From Paracoccaceae bacterium (GTDB taxonomy: Bacteria > Pseudomonadota > Alphaproteobacteria > Rhodobacterales > Rhodobacteraceae), in the NCBI GenBank assembly GCA_902525995.1, contig CABZJG010000029.1, forward strand, positions 1 to 12,710: 12,710 nt of DNA, written 5' to 3'. Position 1 is the first letter of the stretch; every line of letters begins with the position of its first letter. The notes beneath the pieces are model-generated. The model ran no database searches and was not told the DNA's origin. It worked only from the letters and a program-made list of their open reading frames with translations. This document shows positions 1 through 7,570 of the stretch, one piece after another. Position numbers and translations under genes: made by a program.

Positions 1-1315
1 GAAGCGAGTATTTTGCCATTTTCTCATTCAATGTCCGACGGGGCAAGCACAGCTCTTCCATCACTTTACCAATAGACCCCTTGTGACGCCGCATTGTGTT
101 TTCAATAAGCATCTTTTCAAAGGCCTCAACATATTCTTTCAATGGCTTACCTTCTGTAGTTACCACAGAAGTGGCTTCTTCTGCATCACTCATCAACAAA
201 GACGCAATCGTGCCCTCGCCGCGGCGCGACTGCAAAACAGCCCGCTCTGCCAAATTGGTCAACTGACGAACATTTCCATGCCAGGGTGCCTGAAGCAATT
301 GCGCGGCTTCTTGGGCCCCTATGCTCGGGGTTTGACAGCCATATTCATCCGAGAACGTTTCGCTTAATTGGTAGAACATTTCTAAAATATCATTACCGCG
401 CTGGCGCAGCGGCGGCACTGTGATATGCAAAGCCCCGAGACGATAGAAGACATCTTTGCGCAGCCTATTTTGCAAGGTCTGTCCTTGTTCCTGTAAATTG
501 CTAATCGCCAAAACCCGGGTTTCGGGCGGCGTGCCTTGGGCATTCAGGGTGCTTAAGAGCTTGGCTTGCACCTGCTCGCCAAGGGTTTCTATATCTTCAA
601 GAACCAATGTGCCTCCCCGTGCTTCTTCAAAAGCCGGGAAAAATGGATCTTCCGGCAACACAGGCCCAAAGAGACGGCGCATCAAAGCCGTTTCATCAAA
701 AGCGGAACACGACACCAGTGCAAACTTTTTGCCTGCACGCGCACCCACAGCATGCAGCGCATGGGCGACCAAGGTTTTCCCGGTTCCGGTTTCGCCTTCG
801 ATCAAGATATGCCCATCGGCTTGACCTAGATCCAAAATCTCTTCGCGCAAACGCTCCATGGCAGGTGATTTGCCGATCAGCTTTTTCATCAACTGCGGCC
901 CATCGCCTAGGTCGCGCCGCAGGGCCCGGTTGTCTAAGGTCAAACGCCGAGCTTTTGACGCCCGCTGCGCCAATTCACTCATCCGGTCGGGATTAAATGG
1001 CTTTTCAAGAAAATCAAAAGCCCCCATACGCATAGCTTCAACAGCCATGGGCACATCCCCGTGACCCGTTATCATAATCACTGGAAGCGTGCTGTCCTGT
1101 GCCATTAATTTGCGCAAAAACTGCATGCCATCCATATCGGGCATCTTGATGTCAGAAATCACTATTCCGGCATATTCGCCGTCGATGGTGGACAGCGCTT
1201 CTTTGGCGCTGGCAAAACTTTCGGTATCATAGCCAGACAGCGCAAGCCATTGGCTAATGGACAGCCTCATATCTTTTTCATCATCAACAATTGCAATTTT
1301 TAAGGCTTTGGTCAT
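1..1315 (-). CDS. dctD: C4-dicarboxylate response regulator DctD, partial (3' end beyond window)
   Basis: NtrC-family response regulator paired with the kinase DctB. I translated 438 codons without a stop from the ATG at 1315; the frame leaves the window at base 1, probably only a few residues short of the C-terminus. The receiver domain (about 5-120) has the acidic pair D11-D12, phosphoacceptor D55, T83 and K105. The AAA+ domain (about 148-370) has Walker A GETGTGKT (174-181), the arginine-rich RKDVFYRL segment (286-293) and WHGNVRQL (345-352). The C-terminus is a Fis-type helix-turn-helix ending in LPRRTLNEKM, as is typical of DctD. Two oddities are visible: the region between LFG (215-217) and GGTL (234-237) is about five residues shorter than in E. 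coli NtrC and lacks GAFTGA, and Walker B reads LVLED instead of LFLDE. The start lies 3 bases after the dctB stop, so the two are co-transcribed. Expected role: regulation of dicarboxylate (TRAP or DctA) uptake genes, none of which is visible here. Confidence 0.9.
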   Translation of the reverse strand, partial: MTKALKIAIVDDEKDMRLSISQWLALSGYDTESFASAKEALSTIDGEYAGIVISDIKMPDMDGMQFLRKLMAQDSTLPVIMITGHGDVPMAVEAMRMGAFDFLEKPFNPDRMSELAQRASKARRLTLDNRALRRDLGDGPQLMKKLIGKSPAMERLREEILDLGQADGHILIEGETGTGKTLVAHALHAVGARAGKKFALVSCSAFDETALMRRLFGPVLPEDPFFPAFEEARGGTLVLEDIETLGEQVQAKLLSTLNAQGTPPETRVLAISNLQEQGQTLQNRLRKDVFYRLGALHITVPPLRQRGNDILEMFYQLSETFSDEYGCQTPSIGAQEAAQLLQAPWHGNVRQLTNLAERAVLQSRRGEGTIASLLMSDAEEATSVVTTEGKPLKEYVEAFEKMLIENTMRRHKGSIGKVMEELCLPRRTLNEKMAKYSL

Positions 1316-1318
1316 GGT

Positions 1319-3109
1319 CTACTCAGCTGCTTCAACGGGTGGAGAATTTACTTTATTTTCATCAAATATAGGGAGTTGAACTTCAAATACAGCCCCCCCA
1401 TCACTGGCATTTCTGGCGGTCAGCCGTCCACCAAGATCGGTAACAATCCCGGATGAGATCGCCAAGCCAAGACCCACCCCATCCCCCGGCTCTTTTGTGG
1501 TATGAAAAGGCTCAAACAAAAGCTCTAAATCTTTGATCCCAGGGCCATTGTCGCGGACGCTGAGCGTAACGGTCTCGCCTTTGCTCAATATTATAACCTC
1601 GATCTCGGGATCGCTTACTGTTTTTAACGCATCAAGCGCATTGCGCAAAAGGTTGATGAGCACCTGCTCTATGCGCATTCTATCGCCCATCACCAGCACG
1701 CTTTGATCTGGCGCTATCTGGCGAAGCCGCACGTTGGAGTGCTTTAGTTGAGGCTCCATCATCGATAAAGACGAGGCCAGTGCCTCGGCCATATCCAACG
1801 GCTCAAAACTTTCCCCGCCCTTGCGCGCATAGGATTTTAGCTGCCGTGTAATTGCCCCCATCCGCTCGATCAGACCATCAATGCGGTGAAAGGCTGACAG
1901 CGCCTCCTCTGGTCGGTTTCGTTTGAGTAAAAGGGCAGCGCCCGCAAGATAGGTTTTCATCGCTGCCAGCGGTTGGTTTAATTCATGACTTACGGCTGCC
2001 GACATTTCCCCCAACGCTGCCAGCTTTGAACTTTGCGCCAAAGACTGCTCGGCAACGGCAAGAGTTTTTTGCACTTTTTCCCGCTCTGAAATTTCCCGTT
2101 GCAACCTTGCATTCAAGTCCCGCAGGTCTTCAGATTCGCGCTGAAAAAACATCAATCGCAGCACAGTGCGGCGGTTTGAAAGATAAAACACGCCTACAAA
2201 CAAAATAGCAAAACCCATGATTTCCGGCGCCAAAATTCCATTCACCCGTTCGCGCACGCTGGCATAGGTGGTAAAAGAAATGATCTGCCATCCGCGAAAC
2301 GGAATTTGACCCTCAATACGCATCACCGCTTCTCCCTGAACATAGGCATCTGCTGGCAAGGATGCCCAATCACTTGTCACACGCATGGCCCGCTCAATCG
2401 CATTTTGCGGCGGCTGGCGCCGCAGCGCTATGGTTTCTGTCAGACCGCGCCATTTCGGTTCGGTGGCCAAAATAATCTTTCCCTCACTGCCGATCACGAG
2501 CACAGCATCGGAAATACCCGCCCAAGCCCTTTGGAATTTTTGCAGATCAACCTCAACCAAAATCACACCAATGATCTGGCTTTGAAATTCCACCTGACGG
2601 GAATAGAAAAAGCCGCTCTCACCATTGTCTTTTTCAGCCACAGAAAAAACTGTCGTATTTGATTGCAGCGCATCGAGAAAATAAACTTGGTCACTGTGCA
2701 ACTTGCCCAGATTATTGCGGTCGGTTGACGCCACAGTGCGGCCGTCACCATCCAAAAGCATTAAAGACGCCGCGCCGATTTCCTCGACAAAGCTCATCAA
2801 ACGCTGGGTTGAACGTGAAAAATCTGCAGAGTTCAGAGCTCCGATAAGCTCAGGATCTCGAGACAGCAGTTGCGGAACAATAGAATTGCGCTGCAATTCA
2901 CTTAGGATATTGCCGCCATAAAGCGCCAGACGCAGCTCTGCCTTGTTTTGCGTCGATTGGGTAAACCGATCGGTCAAAATAGTATTGGTCAGCCATAGTG
3001 TCGCCCCGGCCAGCACGAACAGCACAGCCAAAATAACCCGCACCTGCCAAGGAAAAGAGCGAAGAGGCTGCGGCGGAACCTCAGTGGAATCGGTATGTTC
3101 ACTGGTCAT
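1319..3109 (-). CDS. dctB: C4-dicarboxylate sensor histidine kinase DctB
   Basis: Membrane sensor kinase, 596 residues, close to the usual DctB length. A short cytoplasmic N-terminus precedes transmembrane segment 1 (about 22-44). A periplasmic region of about 250 residues follows, consistent with the double PAS/Cache sensor of DctB, which is known to bind C4-dicarboxylates. Transmembrane segment 2 lies at about 294-312. A predicted coiled-coil linker (about 322-360) leads to the HisKA domain, with H375 in SHELNQP as the phosphorylated histidine. The HATPase domain shows the N box (around N486 and N490), G1 box DNGPGI (520-525) and G2 box GVGLGLA. The gene follows purQ by 31 bases and precedes dctD by 3. 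The ATG has no strong Shine-Dalgarno sequence; an AAGG lies about 17 bases upstream. The kinase and its partner DctD are clear; the ligand is inferred from the family. Confidence 0.93.
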   Translation of the reverse strand: MTSEHTDSTEVPPQPLRSFPWQVRVILAVLFVLAGATLWLTNTILTDRFTQSTQNKAELRLALYGGNILSELQRNSIVPQLLSRDPELIGALNSADFSRSTQRLMSFVEEIGAASLMLLDGDGRTVASTDRNNLGKLHSDQVYFLDALQSNTTVFSVAEKDNGESGFFYSRQVEFQSQIIGVILVEVDLQKFQRAWAGISDAVLVIGSEGKIILATEPKWRGLTETIALRRQPPQNAIERAMRVTSDWASLPADAYVQGEAVMRIEGQIPFRGWQIISFTTYASVRERVNGILAPEIMGFAILFVGVFYLSNRRTVLRLMFFQRESEDLRDLNARLQREISEREKVQKTLAVAEQSLAQSSKLAALGEMSAAVSHELNQPLAAMKTYLAGAALLLKRNRPEEALSAFHRIDGLIERMGAITRQLKSYARKGGESFEPLDMAEALASSLSMMEPQLKHSNVRLRQIAPDQSVLVMGDRMRIEQVLINLLRNALDALKTVSDPEIEVIILSKGETVTLSVRDNGPGIKDLELLFEPFHTTKEPGDGVGLGLAISSGIVTDLGGRLTARNASDGGAVFEVQLPIFDENKVNSPPVEAAE

Positions 3110-3144
3110 CGTACGCCAGTTTATACCTTAGTTTTTCATAGCTG

Positions 3145-3813
3145 TCAGGTGGTCGCCATCTGTTCAAGCAAACTGGCAAAAAACGGCTGACCATCGGCGC
3201 TGGGTTGCGCTGGATCCACTGCGCGCTCGGGATGCGGCATCATGCCAAGGACACGGCGGTTTTCTGACAGCACACCTGCAATATCATCCACAGAACCGTT
3301 TGGATTGTCATGATATCGAAAGGCAATTCTCTGTTGATCTTGCAACGCTGCCAAATCATCTCGGCTGAGATTGTAATTGCCGTCGTGATGGGCAATTGGA
3401 ATGCTGATCAGCTGGTCTTTGGCATAGCCACTGGTAAAGGCGCTCTCGGTTGTCTCGACGCGAAGCTCTACTGATTTGCAAATAAATTTCAGCCCTGCAT
3501 TTCGCATCAATGCTCCGGGAAGCAAACCGGTTTCAGTGAGAATTTGAAACCCGTTACATACCCCAAGAACAAAACCGCCGCGATTGGCAAAATCAATCAC
3601 TGAGCGGCAAATCGGCGAGCGGCCTGCGATGGCCCCGCAGCGCAGATAATCGCCAAAGGAAAACCCGCCGGGAATGGCCACCACGTCCAATCCATCGGGC
3701 AGATCTGTATCTTTGTGCCATACCATTGTGACATCGGCGCCGGCTTTGCGCAGCGCAACCGCCATATCGCGATCACAGTTTGATCCGGGAAAAACAAGAA
3801 CTGCGGCGCGCAT
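3145..3813 (-). CDS. purQ: Phosphoribosylformylglycinamidine synthase subunit PurQ (glutaminase)
   Basis: Class I glutamine amidotransferase subunit of the three-part FGAM synthase (PurS-PurQ-PurL). It releases ammonia from glutamine for the conversion of FGAR to FGAM in cytosolic purine synthesis. At 222 residues it has the usual size for the small bacterial PurQ. Visible motifs are the N-terminal FPGSNCDRD, the nucleophile Cys86 in GVCNGFQ, and the catalytic His194 and Glu196 in MPHPER. I chose the ATG at 3813 over the in-frame GTG one codon upstream (3816), because the family begins M-(K/R)-AAVLVFPGSN and the ATG overlaps the purS stop by one base (TGATG), a common coupling arrangement. 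PurL, its catalytic partner, is not in the window. Confidence 0.96.
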   Translation of the reverse strand: MRAAVLVFPGSNCDRDMAVALRKAGADVTMVWHKDTDLPDGLDVVAIPGGFSFGDYLRCGAIAGRSPICRSVIDFANRGGFVLGVCNGFQILTETGLLPGALMRNAGLKFICKSVELRVETTESAFTSGYAKDQLISIPIAHHDGNYNLSRDDLAALQDQQRIAFRYHDNPNGSVDDIAGVLSENRRVLGMMPHPERAVDPAQPSADGQPFFASLLEQMATT

Positions 3814-4052
3814 CACGAAATCTCGACCGAATAGCTTTCGATCACCGTGTTGGCCAATAGTTTTTCACACATCGCATCCACGTCGGATTTGGCTTTCTCA
3901 GGATCAGTTTCATTAAGGTCCAATTCAATAACCTTGCCCTGCCGTACCCCATCCACGGTATTATAGCCGAGCGCTCCAAGCGCATGGCGAACAGCTTCGC
4001 CCTGAGGGTCAAGAACACCGGGTTTTAACATCACGTGTACGCGGGCTTTCAT
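3813..4052 (-). CDS. purS: Phosphoribosylformylglycinamidine synthase subunit PurS
   Basis: Small subunit (79 residues) of the FGAM synthase complex, known to bridge PurQ and PurL and to help ammonia channelling. The sequence is typical: KARVHVMLKPGVLDPQG at the N-terminus, then the conserved ALGALGY and the basic/acidic KVIELDL strand. An AAAGG Shine-Dalgarno sequence lies 6 bases before the ATG (plus-strand 4059-4063). The stop codon overlaps the purQ start by one base. The gene lies 38 bases after purC; that gap contains a tiny perfect GCGCA-AA-TGCGC palindrome (4079-4090) that I do not interpret. Confidence 0.95.
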   Translation of the reverse strand: MKARVHVMLKPGVLDPQGEAVRHALGALGYNTVDGVRQGKVIELDLNETDPEKAKSDVDAMCEKLLANTVIESYSVEIS

Positions 4053-4090
4053 CGGCTACCTTTCTTTTCTTTCCTGTTGCGCAAATGCGC

Positions 4091-4852
4091 CTAGCTTATT
4101 AATGTGGGCTTACTAGCTGCCGGGCTGTTTTTTGCCAAAACCCCCAGCCGCTGGGCCACTTCTGTATAGGCATCTGTCAAACTGCCCAGATCCCGTCTAA
4201 AGACATCTTTATCCAGTTTTTGCCCAGTTTCTATATCCCACAAACGGCAACTGTCGGGGCTAATTTCATCAGCCACCAAAAGATGCTGGAAATCGCCATC
4301 ATAAACCCTTCCGATTTCGATCTTGAAATCGACAAGCCGGATACCGACACCTAACATAAGGCCTGATAGAAAATCATTTACCCGCAGTGCAAGGCTTAAA
4401 ATGTCATCCATGTCCTGCTGCGTTGCCCAGCCAAAGGCTGCAATATGCTCTTCTGTGACCAAAGGGTCCCCTAGGGCATCGTCTTTGTAGCAATATTCAA
4501 CAATGGGCCTCGGTAGCCGCATGCCCTCTTCCAGCCCTAAGCGTTTGCAAATTGTGCCTGCTGCAAAATTCCGAACGATCACTTCAAGCGGAATAATTTC
4601 GCAATTGCGGATCAATTGCTCACGCATGTTGATCCGTTTGAGAAAATGGGTTGGAACCCCAATTTCATTCAGCCCGTTCATGAAAAATTCGGACAGCCGA
4701 TTATTGAGCACACCTTTGCCGTCGATAATGTCTTTTTTCTCGGCATTAAATGCGGTGGCATCATCTTTGAAATATTGAACCAGTGTGCCTGGCTCTGGAC
4801 CTTCATACAGAATTTTTGCCTTACCTTCGTAAATCTTTGTGCGACGCGCCAT
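4091..4852 (-). CDS. purC: SAICAR synthase PurC
   Basis: Phosphoribosylaminoimidazole-succinocarboxamide synthase, which condenses CAIR with aspartate using ATP. At 253 residues it is slightly longer than E. coli PurC (237) because of a short C-terminal tail. N-terminal KIYEGKAKILYEG is the ATP-grasp-like start. The two family signatures are visible: IPLEVIVRNFAAGTI (about 87-101) and LVDFKIEIG (about 173-181). ADEISPDSCRLWD (about 194-206) is the conserved nucleotide/metal region. An AGAAAGAGA stretch precedes the ATG and can serve as ribosome binding site. First gene of purC-purS-purQ on the minus strand; the 144-base gap to the divergent zeta-inhibitor gene should contain its promoter. Confidence 0.97.
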   Translation of the reverse strand: MARRTKIYEGKAKILYEGPEPGTLVQYFKDDATAFNAEKKDIIDGKGVLNNRLSEFFMNGLNEIGVPTHFLKRINMREQLIRNCEIIPLEVIVRNFAAGTICKRLGLEEGMRLPRPIVEYCYKDDALGDPLVTEEHIAAFGWATQQDMDDILSLALRVNDFLSGLMLGVGIRLVDFKIEIGRVYDGDFQHLLVADEISPDSCRLWDIETGQKLDKDVFRRDLGSLTDAYTEVAQRLGVLAKNSPAASKPTLIS

Positions 4853-4996
4853 TGGGTCTCTTTCTGAGGGGGTAATATCTTGTTCGGATGCTGCCCTCTT
4901 AAATCATGGGATCGGTGCCCGCAAGCGCTCTTGGTCCTTGTTTCCACAAATAACCACTCCCATATGAATATGATAGCAAAGGGAACCAAATTAGGA
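4853..4996. other. Divergent intergenic region between purC and the DUF1476 gene
   Basis: These 144 bases separate two diverging genes and must hold promoters for both. The right end contains AAAGGGA shortly before the DUF1476 start. I see no convincing paired -35/-10 boxes, riboswitch fold or long inverted repeat. Confidence 0.5.
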
Positions 4997-5305
4997 ATGA
5001 CTACTTTTGACGAACGGGAAAACGCATTTGAAAACAAGTTCGCCTTCGATAGTGAGCTGCAATTTAAAGCCGAAGCCCGACGCAATAAATTAATTGGGCT
5101 CTGGGCCGCTCACCTACTTGGCAAAACCGGCAAGGACGCTGACGCATATGCGCTTGATGTGATCCGGTCGGATTTTGAACGGTCGGGCGATGAGGATGTG
5201 ATACAAAAATTGACCGCAGATCTTCAAAATAAAGCCAGCGAAAGCACTATCAGGTCTCAGCTTACGGCCTTTATGATCAAAGCCAAAGAACAGATAGGCA
5301 ATTAG
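4997..5305 (+). CDS. F1-ATPase zeta-type inhibitor (DUF1476 family)
   Basis: A 102-residue soluble, mostly helical protein of the DUF1476 family. The best-studied member is the zeta subunit of the Paracoccus denitrificans F1FO-ATP synthase, which binds F1 and blocks ATP hydrolysis. The N-terminus MTTFDERENAFENKFAFD and the motif FKAEARRNKLIGLWAA are diagnostic; the C-terminal half is a charged helical region ending AKEQIGN. I chose the ATG at 4997 because the family begins there, the frame above it (from 4880) looks unlike coding sequence, and TTAGGA/AAAGGGA precede it. The gene is divergent from purC and is probably its own unit. The inhibitory role comes from the family and is not visible in the sequence. 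Confidence 0.92.
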   Translation: MTTFDERENAFENKFAFDSELQFKAEARRNKLIGLWAAHLLGKTGKDADAYALDVIRSDFERSGDEDVIQKLTADLQNKASESTIRSQLTAFMIKAKEQIGN

Positions 5306-5320
5306 AAATAGACCAAAATT

Positions 5321-5337
5321 TTCATAATCGTAATGAA
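5321..5337. promoter_or_regulatory. Candidate operator, copy 1: TTCAT-N7-ATGAA
   Basis: A perfect interrupted palindrome, TTCAT aatcgta ATGAA, ends 64 bases before the homocysteine methyltransferase start. The same arms with the same 7-base spacing recur at 7582-7598 upstream of the corrinoid protein gene. A methionine- or SAH-responsive repressor is a reasonable guess; the regulator is not in the window. Confidence 0.5.
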
Positions 5338-5368
5338 TATTTGGAATTTGAATTATGCCGGCACCTAT

Positions 5369-5385
5369 GTCACCGCACAGGTGAC
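5369..5385 (+). promoter_or_regulatory. Hairpin GTCACC-GCACA-GGTGAC before the methyltransferase start
   Basis: A perfect 6-base-pair stem with a 5-base loop lies 16 bases before the ATG, just upstream of the ribosome binding site. CACCT at 5362-5366 can also pair with AGGTG at 5379-5383, giving an alternative fold. No T-tract follows, so it is not an intrinsic terminator. It may be a leader RNA element or a protein-binding palindrome. Confidence 0.4.
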
Positions 5386-5401
5386 GAGTTAAGGCGAATA
5401 A

Positions 5402-6421
5402 ATGGCTAATGTACTGAAAAAAATGCTTTCTGAACGCGATTGGATTTTAGCGGATGGGGCCACCGGAACAAACCTGTTTAATATGGGACTGTCATCAGGA
5501 GATGCGCCTGAGCTTTGGAACGAGACTGAGCCGCAGAAAATTAAGGCACTCTATCAAATCGCGATCGATGCGGGTTCGGATCTATTTTTGACCAACAGCT
5601 TTGGGGGCAATGCCGCGCGCTTAAAGCTGCATGATGCAGGTCACCGTGCAGGTGAGTTATCGCGCATGGCAGCTGAGATTGGCCGCGAAGTGGCTGATCG
5701 CGCAGATCGCGATATCGTTGTTGCCGGCTCAGTTGGACCCACGGGTGATATTATGCAACCGGTCGGAACCCTAAGCCATTCGGATGCGGTTGAGATTTTT
5801 CATGCGCAAGCGGCAGGGCTGAAAGCTGGGGGCGCAGATGTACTTTGGCTTGAAACCATTTCAGCCCCCGAAGAATACCGCGCAGCGGCCGAAGCCTTCG
5901 CCTTGGCTGATATGCCATGGTGCGGCACGATGAGTTTTGACACTGCCGGGCGGACAATGATGGGTCTGACTGCACCGGCCATGGTAGACATGGTCAATAG
6001 CCTTGAAGATCCCCCTTTGGCCTTTGGGGCCAATTGCGGCACTGGCGCTGCGGATTTGCTGCGCACCGTTCAAGGGTTTTCTGCCGTCAAACCCCAAACT
6101 CCGATCATTGCAAAAGGCAATGCCGGAATTCCAAAATATGTCGATGGCCATATCCACTATGATGGTACCCCGGAGCTGATGGCGGATTATGCGGTAATGG
6201 CGCGCGATAGCGGTGCGCAAATTATTGGCGGGTGCTGCGGCACCATGGGGGTGCATTTGTCCGCCATGCGAGAGGCGTTAGAAACCCGCCCCAAAAGCGA
6301 AATGCCATCTCTTGATGCCATTAGAACCGCCTTGGGTGATTTTTCCTCAGCCAGTGATGGCACCGGATCAGACAGCGCGCCAGCGCGCCGACCACGCCGG
6401 CGGCGAGCGGCTTCGAGCTGA
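5402..6421 (+). CDS. Homocysteine S-methyltransferase (split MetH homocysteine module)
   Basis: A 339-residue (beta/alpha)8-barrel enzyme of the homocysteine S-methyltransferase family, equivalent to the N-terminal module of MetH. It transfers a methyl group to homocysteine to make methionine. The zinc ligands of the family are visible: Cys212 in GANCGTG and the pair Cys278-Cys279 in IIGGCCGT. The N-terminal LADGATGTNLF and TNSFGGNAARL match the homocysteine-binding half of MetH and BHMT. The tail (about 327-339) is unusually basic, with PARRPRRRRA. No cobalamin or pterin domain is fused; a separate corrinoid protein is encoded about 1.3 kb downstream, which argues for a split cobalamin-dependent methionine synthase rather than a betaine-dependent enzyme. 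Databases often label such proteins betaine-homocysteine methyltransferase; that remains an alternative. Confidence 0.88.
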   Translation: MANVLKKMLSERDWILADGATGTNLFNMGLSSGDAPELWNETEPQKIKALYQIAIDAGSDLFLTNSFGGNAARLKLHDAGHRAGELSRMAAEIGREVADRADRDIVVAGSVGPTGDIMQPVGTLSHSDAVEIFHAQAAGLKAGGADVLWLETISAPEEYRAAAEAFALADMPWCGTMSFDTAGRTMMGLTAPAMVDMVNSLEDPPLAFGANCGTGAADLLRTVQGFSAVKPQTPIIAKGNAGIPKYVDGHIHYDGTPELMADYAVMARDSGAQIIGGCCGTMGVHLSAMREALETRPKSEMPSLDAIRTALGDFSSASDGTGSDSAPARRPRRRRAASS

Positions 6422-6453
6422 AAGCCAACCTTTAAACTTGGCCCTATGCCACT

Positions 6454-7540
6454 TTAAAACAGCTCCATCTGCGCACTCTGGGCCATAGGCGCCTGAAACA
6501 GATCACAGGTCAGTTTCGGCACTTTTTCCCGCAGCCCCAGGCGTCGAATTGCATTTTGAAACCGTTGCTCGATCAGCGCAGCATAGGGCCCCTCGCCGCG
6601 CATCCGGCGACCCCAGTCAGCGCAATACAATTTTCCCGTCGTGCATGGCGCGCAGATGGCCCAGCACCCGCGATGACTTGTTTGGGTGATGGGCGGCAAG
6701 AAAGTCTTGAAACAGCTCGGATACCTCACGGGGCAAGCGCAGAATAATCCAGCTGGCGCTGCACGCGCCTGCCTTTCGGCCAGCGTCTAAAATCGCCTCT
6801 AATTCATGATCGGTCAGCCCCGGGATTAAAGGCGAAGCCATCACCCGCACAGGGATGCCAGCATCCGTTAATCGTCTGATAATTTCCAATCGACGGCTCG
6901 GCGATGGCGCACGGGGCTCCATTTTGCGCGCCAGCTCGGGGTCTAATGTGGTCACAGAAATGCCGACGCGGGTCAGTCCACGCTTTGCCATTGGCGCTAA
7001 AATATCAATATCGCGTTCCACCAACACGCCCCGCGTGACAATTGCGACAGGGTGTTGGCAATCGGATAGAACCTGCAAACAAGACCGCGTAATCTCATAT
7101 TTTTTTTCGATTGGCTGACATGGGTCAGTATTGGTGCCAATTGCAACCGGCTTTACCGCGTATTTTGGATTTGCCAGTTCTTGGCGCAACACCTTGGCCG
7201 CTTGAGGGCGCGCAATCAGTCTGGTTTCAAAATCAATGCCAGCAGACAGTCCCAAAAATCCATGGCTGGGACGAGCGTAACAATAACTGCAGCCATGCTC
7301 GCAGCCGCGATAGGGATTAATCGACCGATCAAACGGCAAATCAGGTGAGCGATTATAACTGATCACACGGCGCGGCACCTCTTCTGCCACCAAGGTACGC
7401 AGTGTCTTGGGGGCAATTTGTGTGTCCCCCCAGCCATCATCAAAACCAATCGTTTCAAGCCGGTCAAACCTATTTTTCGGGTTCCGGCGGCTGCCGCGAG
7501 CCTTAAGAATATCGCGAGAGACAGGATGAATAGACAGCAT
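6454..7540 (-). pseudogene. PA0069-type radical SAM protein, interrupted by a one-base frameshift
   Basis: Radical SAM protein of the SplB-like / PA0069 family, often annotated as DNA repair photolyase; the true reaction is not established. The cluster motif C-x3-C-x2-C is intact (RGCEHGCSYCY; Cys80, Cys84 and Cys87 from the ATG at 7540). The first frame ends at TGA 6617-6619 just after AMHDGK. The family C-terminus (YCADWGRRMRGEGPYAALI to a final MELF) continues in another frame to the TAA at 6454-6456. Removing one A from the AAAA run at 6631-6634 (minus-strand GGGAAAATTG) joins both parts into about 361 residues, the family's usual size. I chose the ATG at 7540; an in-frame GTG at 7570 would add ten residues but has no ribosome binding site. 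The cause may be sequencing error, real mutation or a slippery site. Confidence 0.85.
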
Positions 7541-7570
7541 GCTTTCCAATATCGAACAAAACAAGAACAC

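Larger units (their letters stand above)
5306..5401 (+). promoter_or_regulatory. Leader region of the homocysteine methyltransferase gene
   Basis: These 96 bases hold two structures listed separately: the palindrome TTCAT-N7-ATGAA (5321-5337) and a perfect 6-base-pair hairpin (5369-5385). AAGG at 5391-5394 is the likely ribosome binding site, 7 bases before the ATG. No recognisable SAM-II, SAM/SAH or cobalamin riboswitch consensus is visible. Confidence 0.5.

Noticed and set aside
83..1064. Plus-strand open frames across 83-1064
   Set aside because: They are antisense to dctD, whose receiver, AAA+ and HTH motifs are clear on the minus strand.
3814..3816. GTG start for PurQ one codon upstream
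   Set aside because: The ATG at 3813 matches the family start and gives the common TGATG overlap with purS.
4880..4996. Longer DUF1476 protein starting at 4880 or 4964
   Set aside because: The family begins MTTFDERE; the upstream segment is Cys/Trp-rich and looks like translated promoter DNA.
6424..6442. GCCAA-N9-TTGGC as a bidirectional terminator between the methyltransferase and the radical SAM gene
   Set aside because: Five base pairs with a 9-base loop and no T-tract is too weak to call.
6629..6640. Programmed -1 frameshift at GGGAAAA in the radical SAM gene
   Set aside because: The reading phase is GGG AAA, not G GGA AAA, and the required shift is +1, so a plain indel is the simpler reading.
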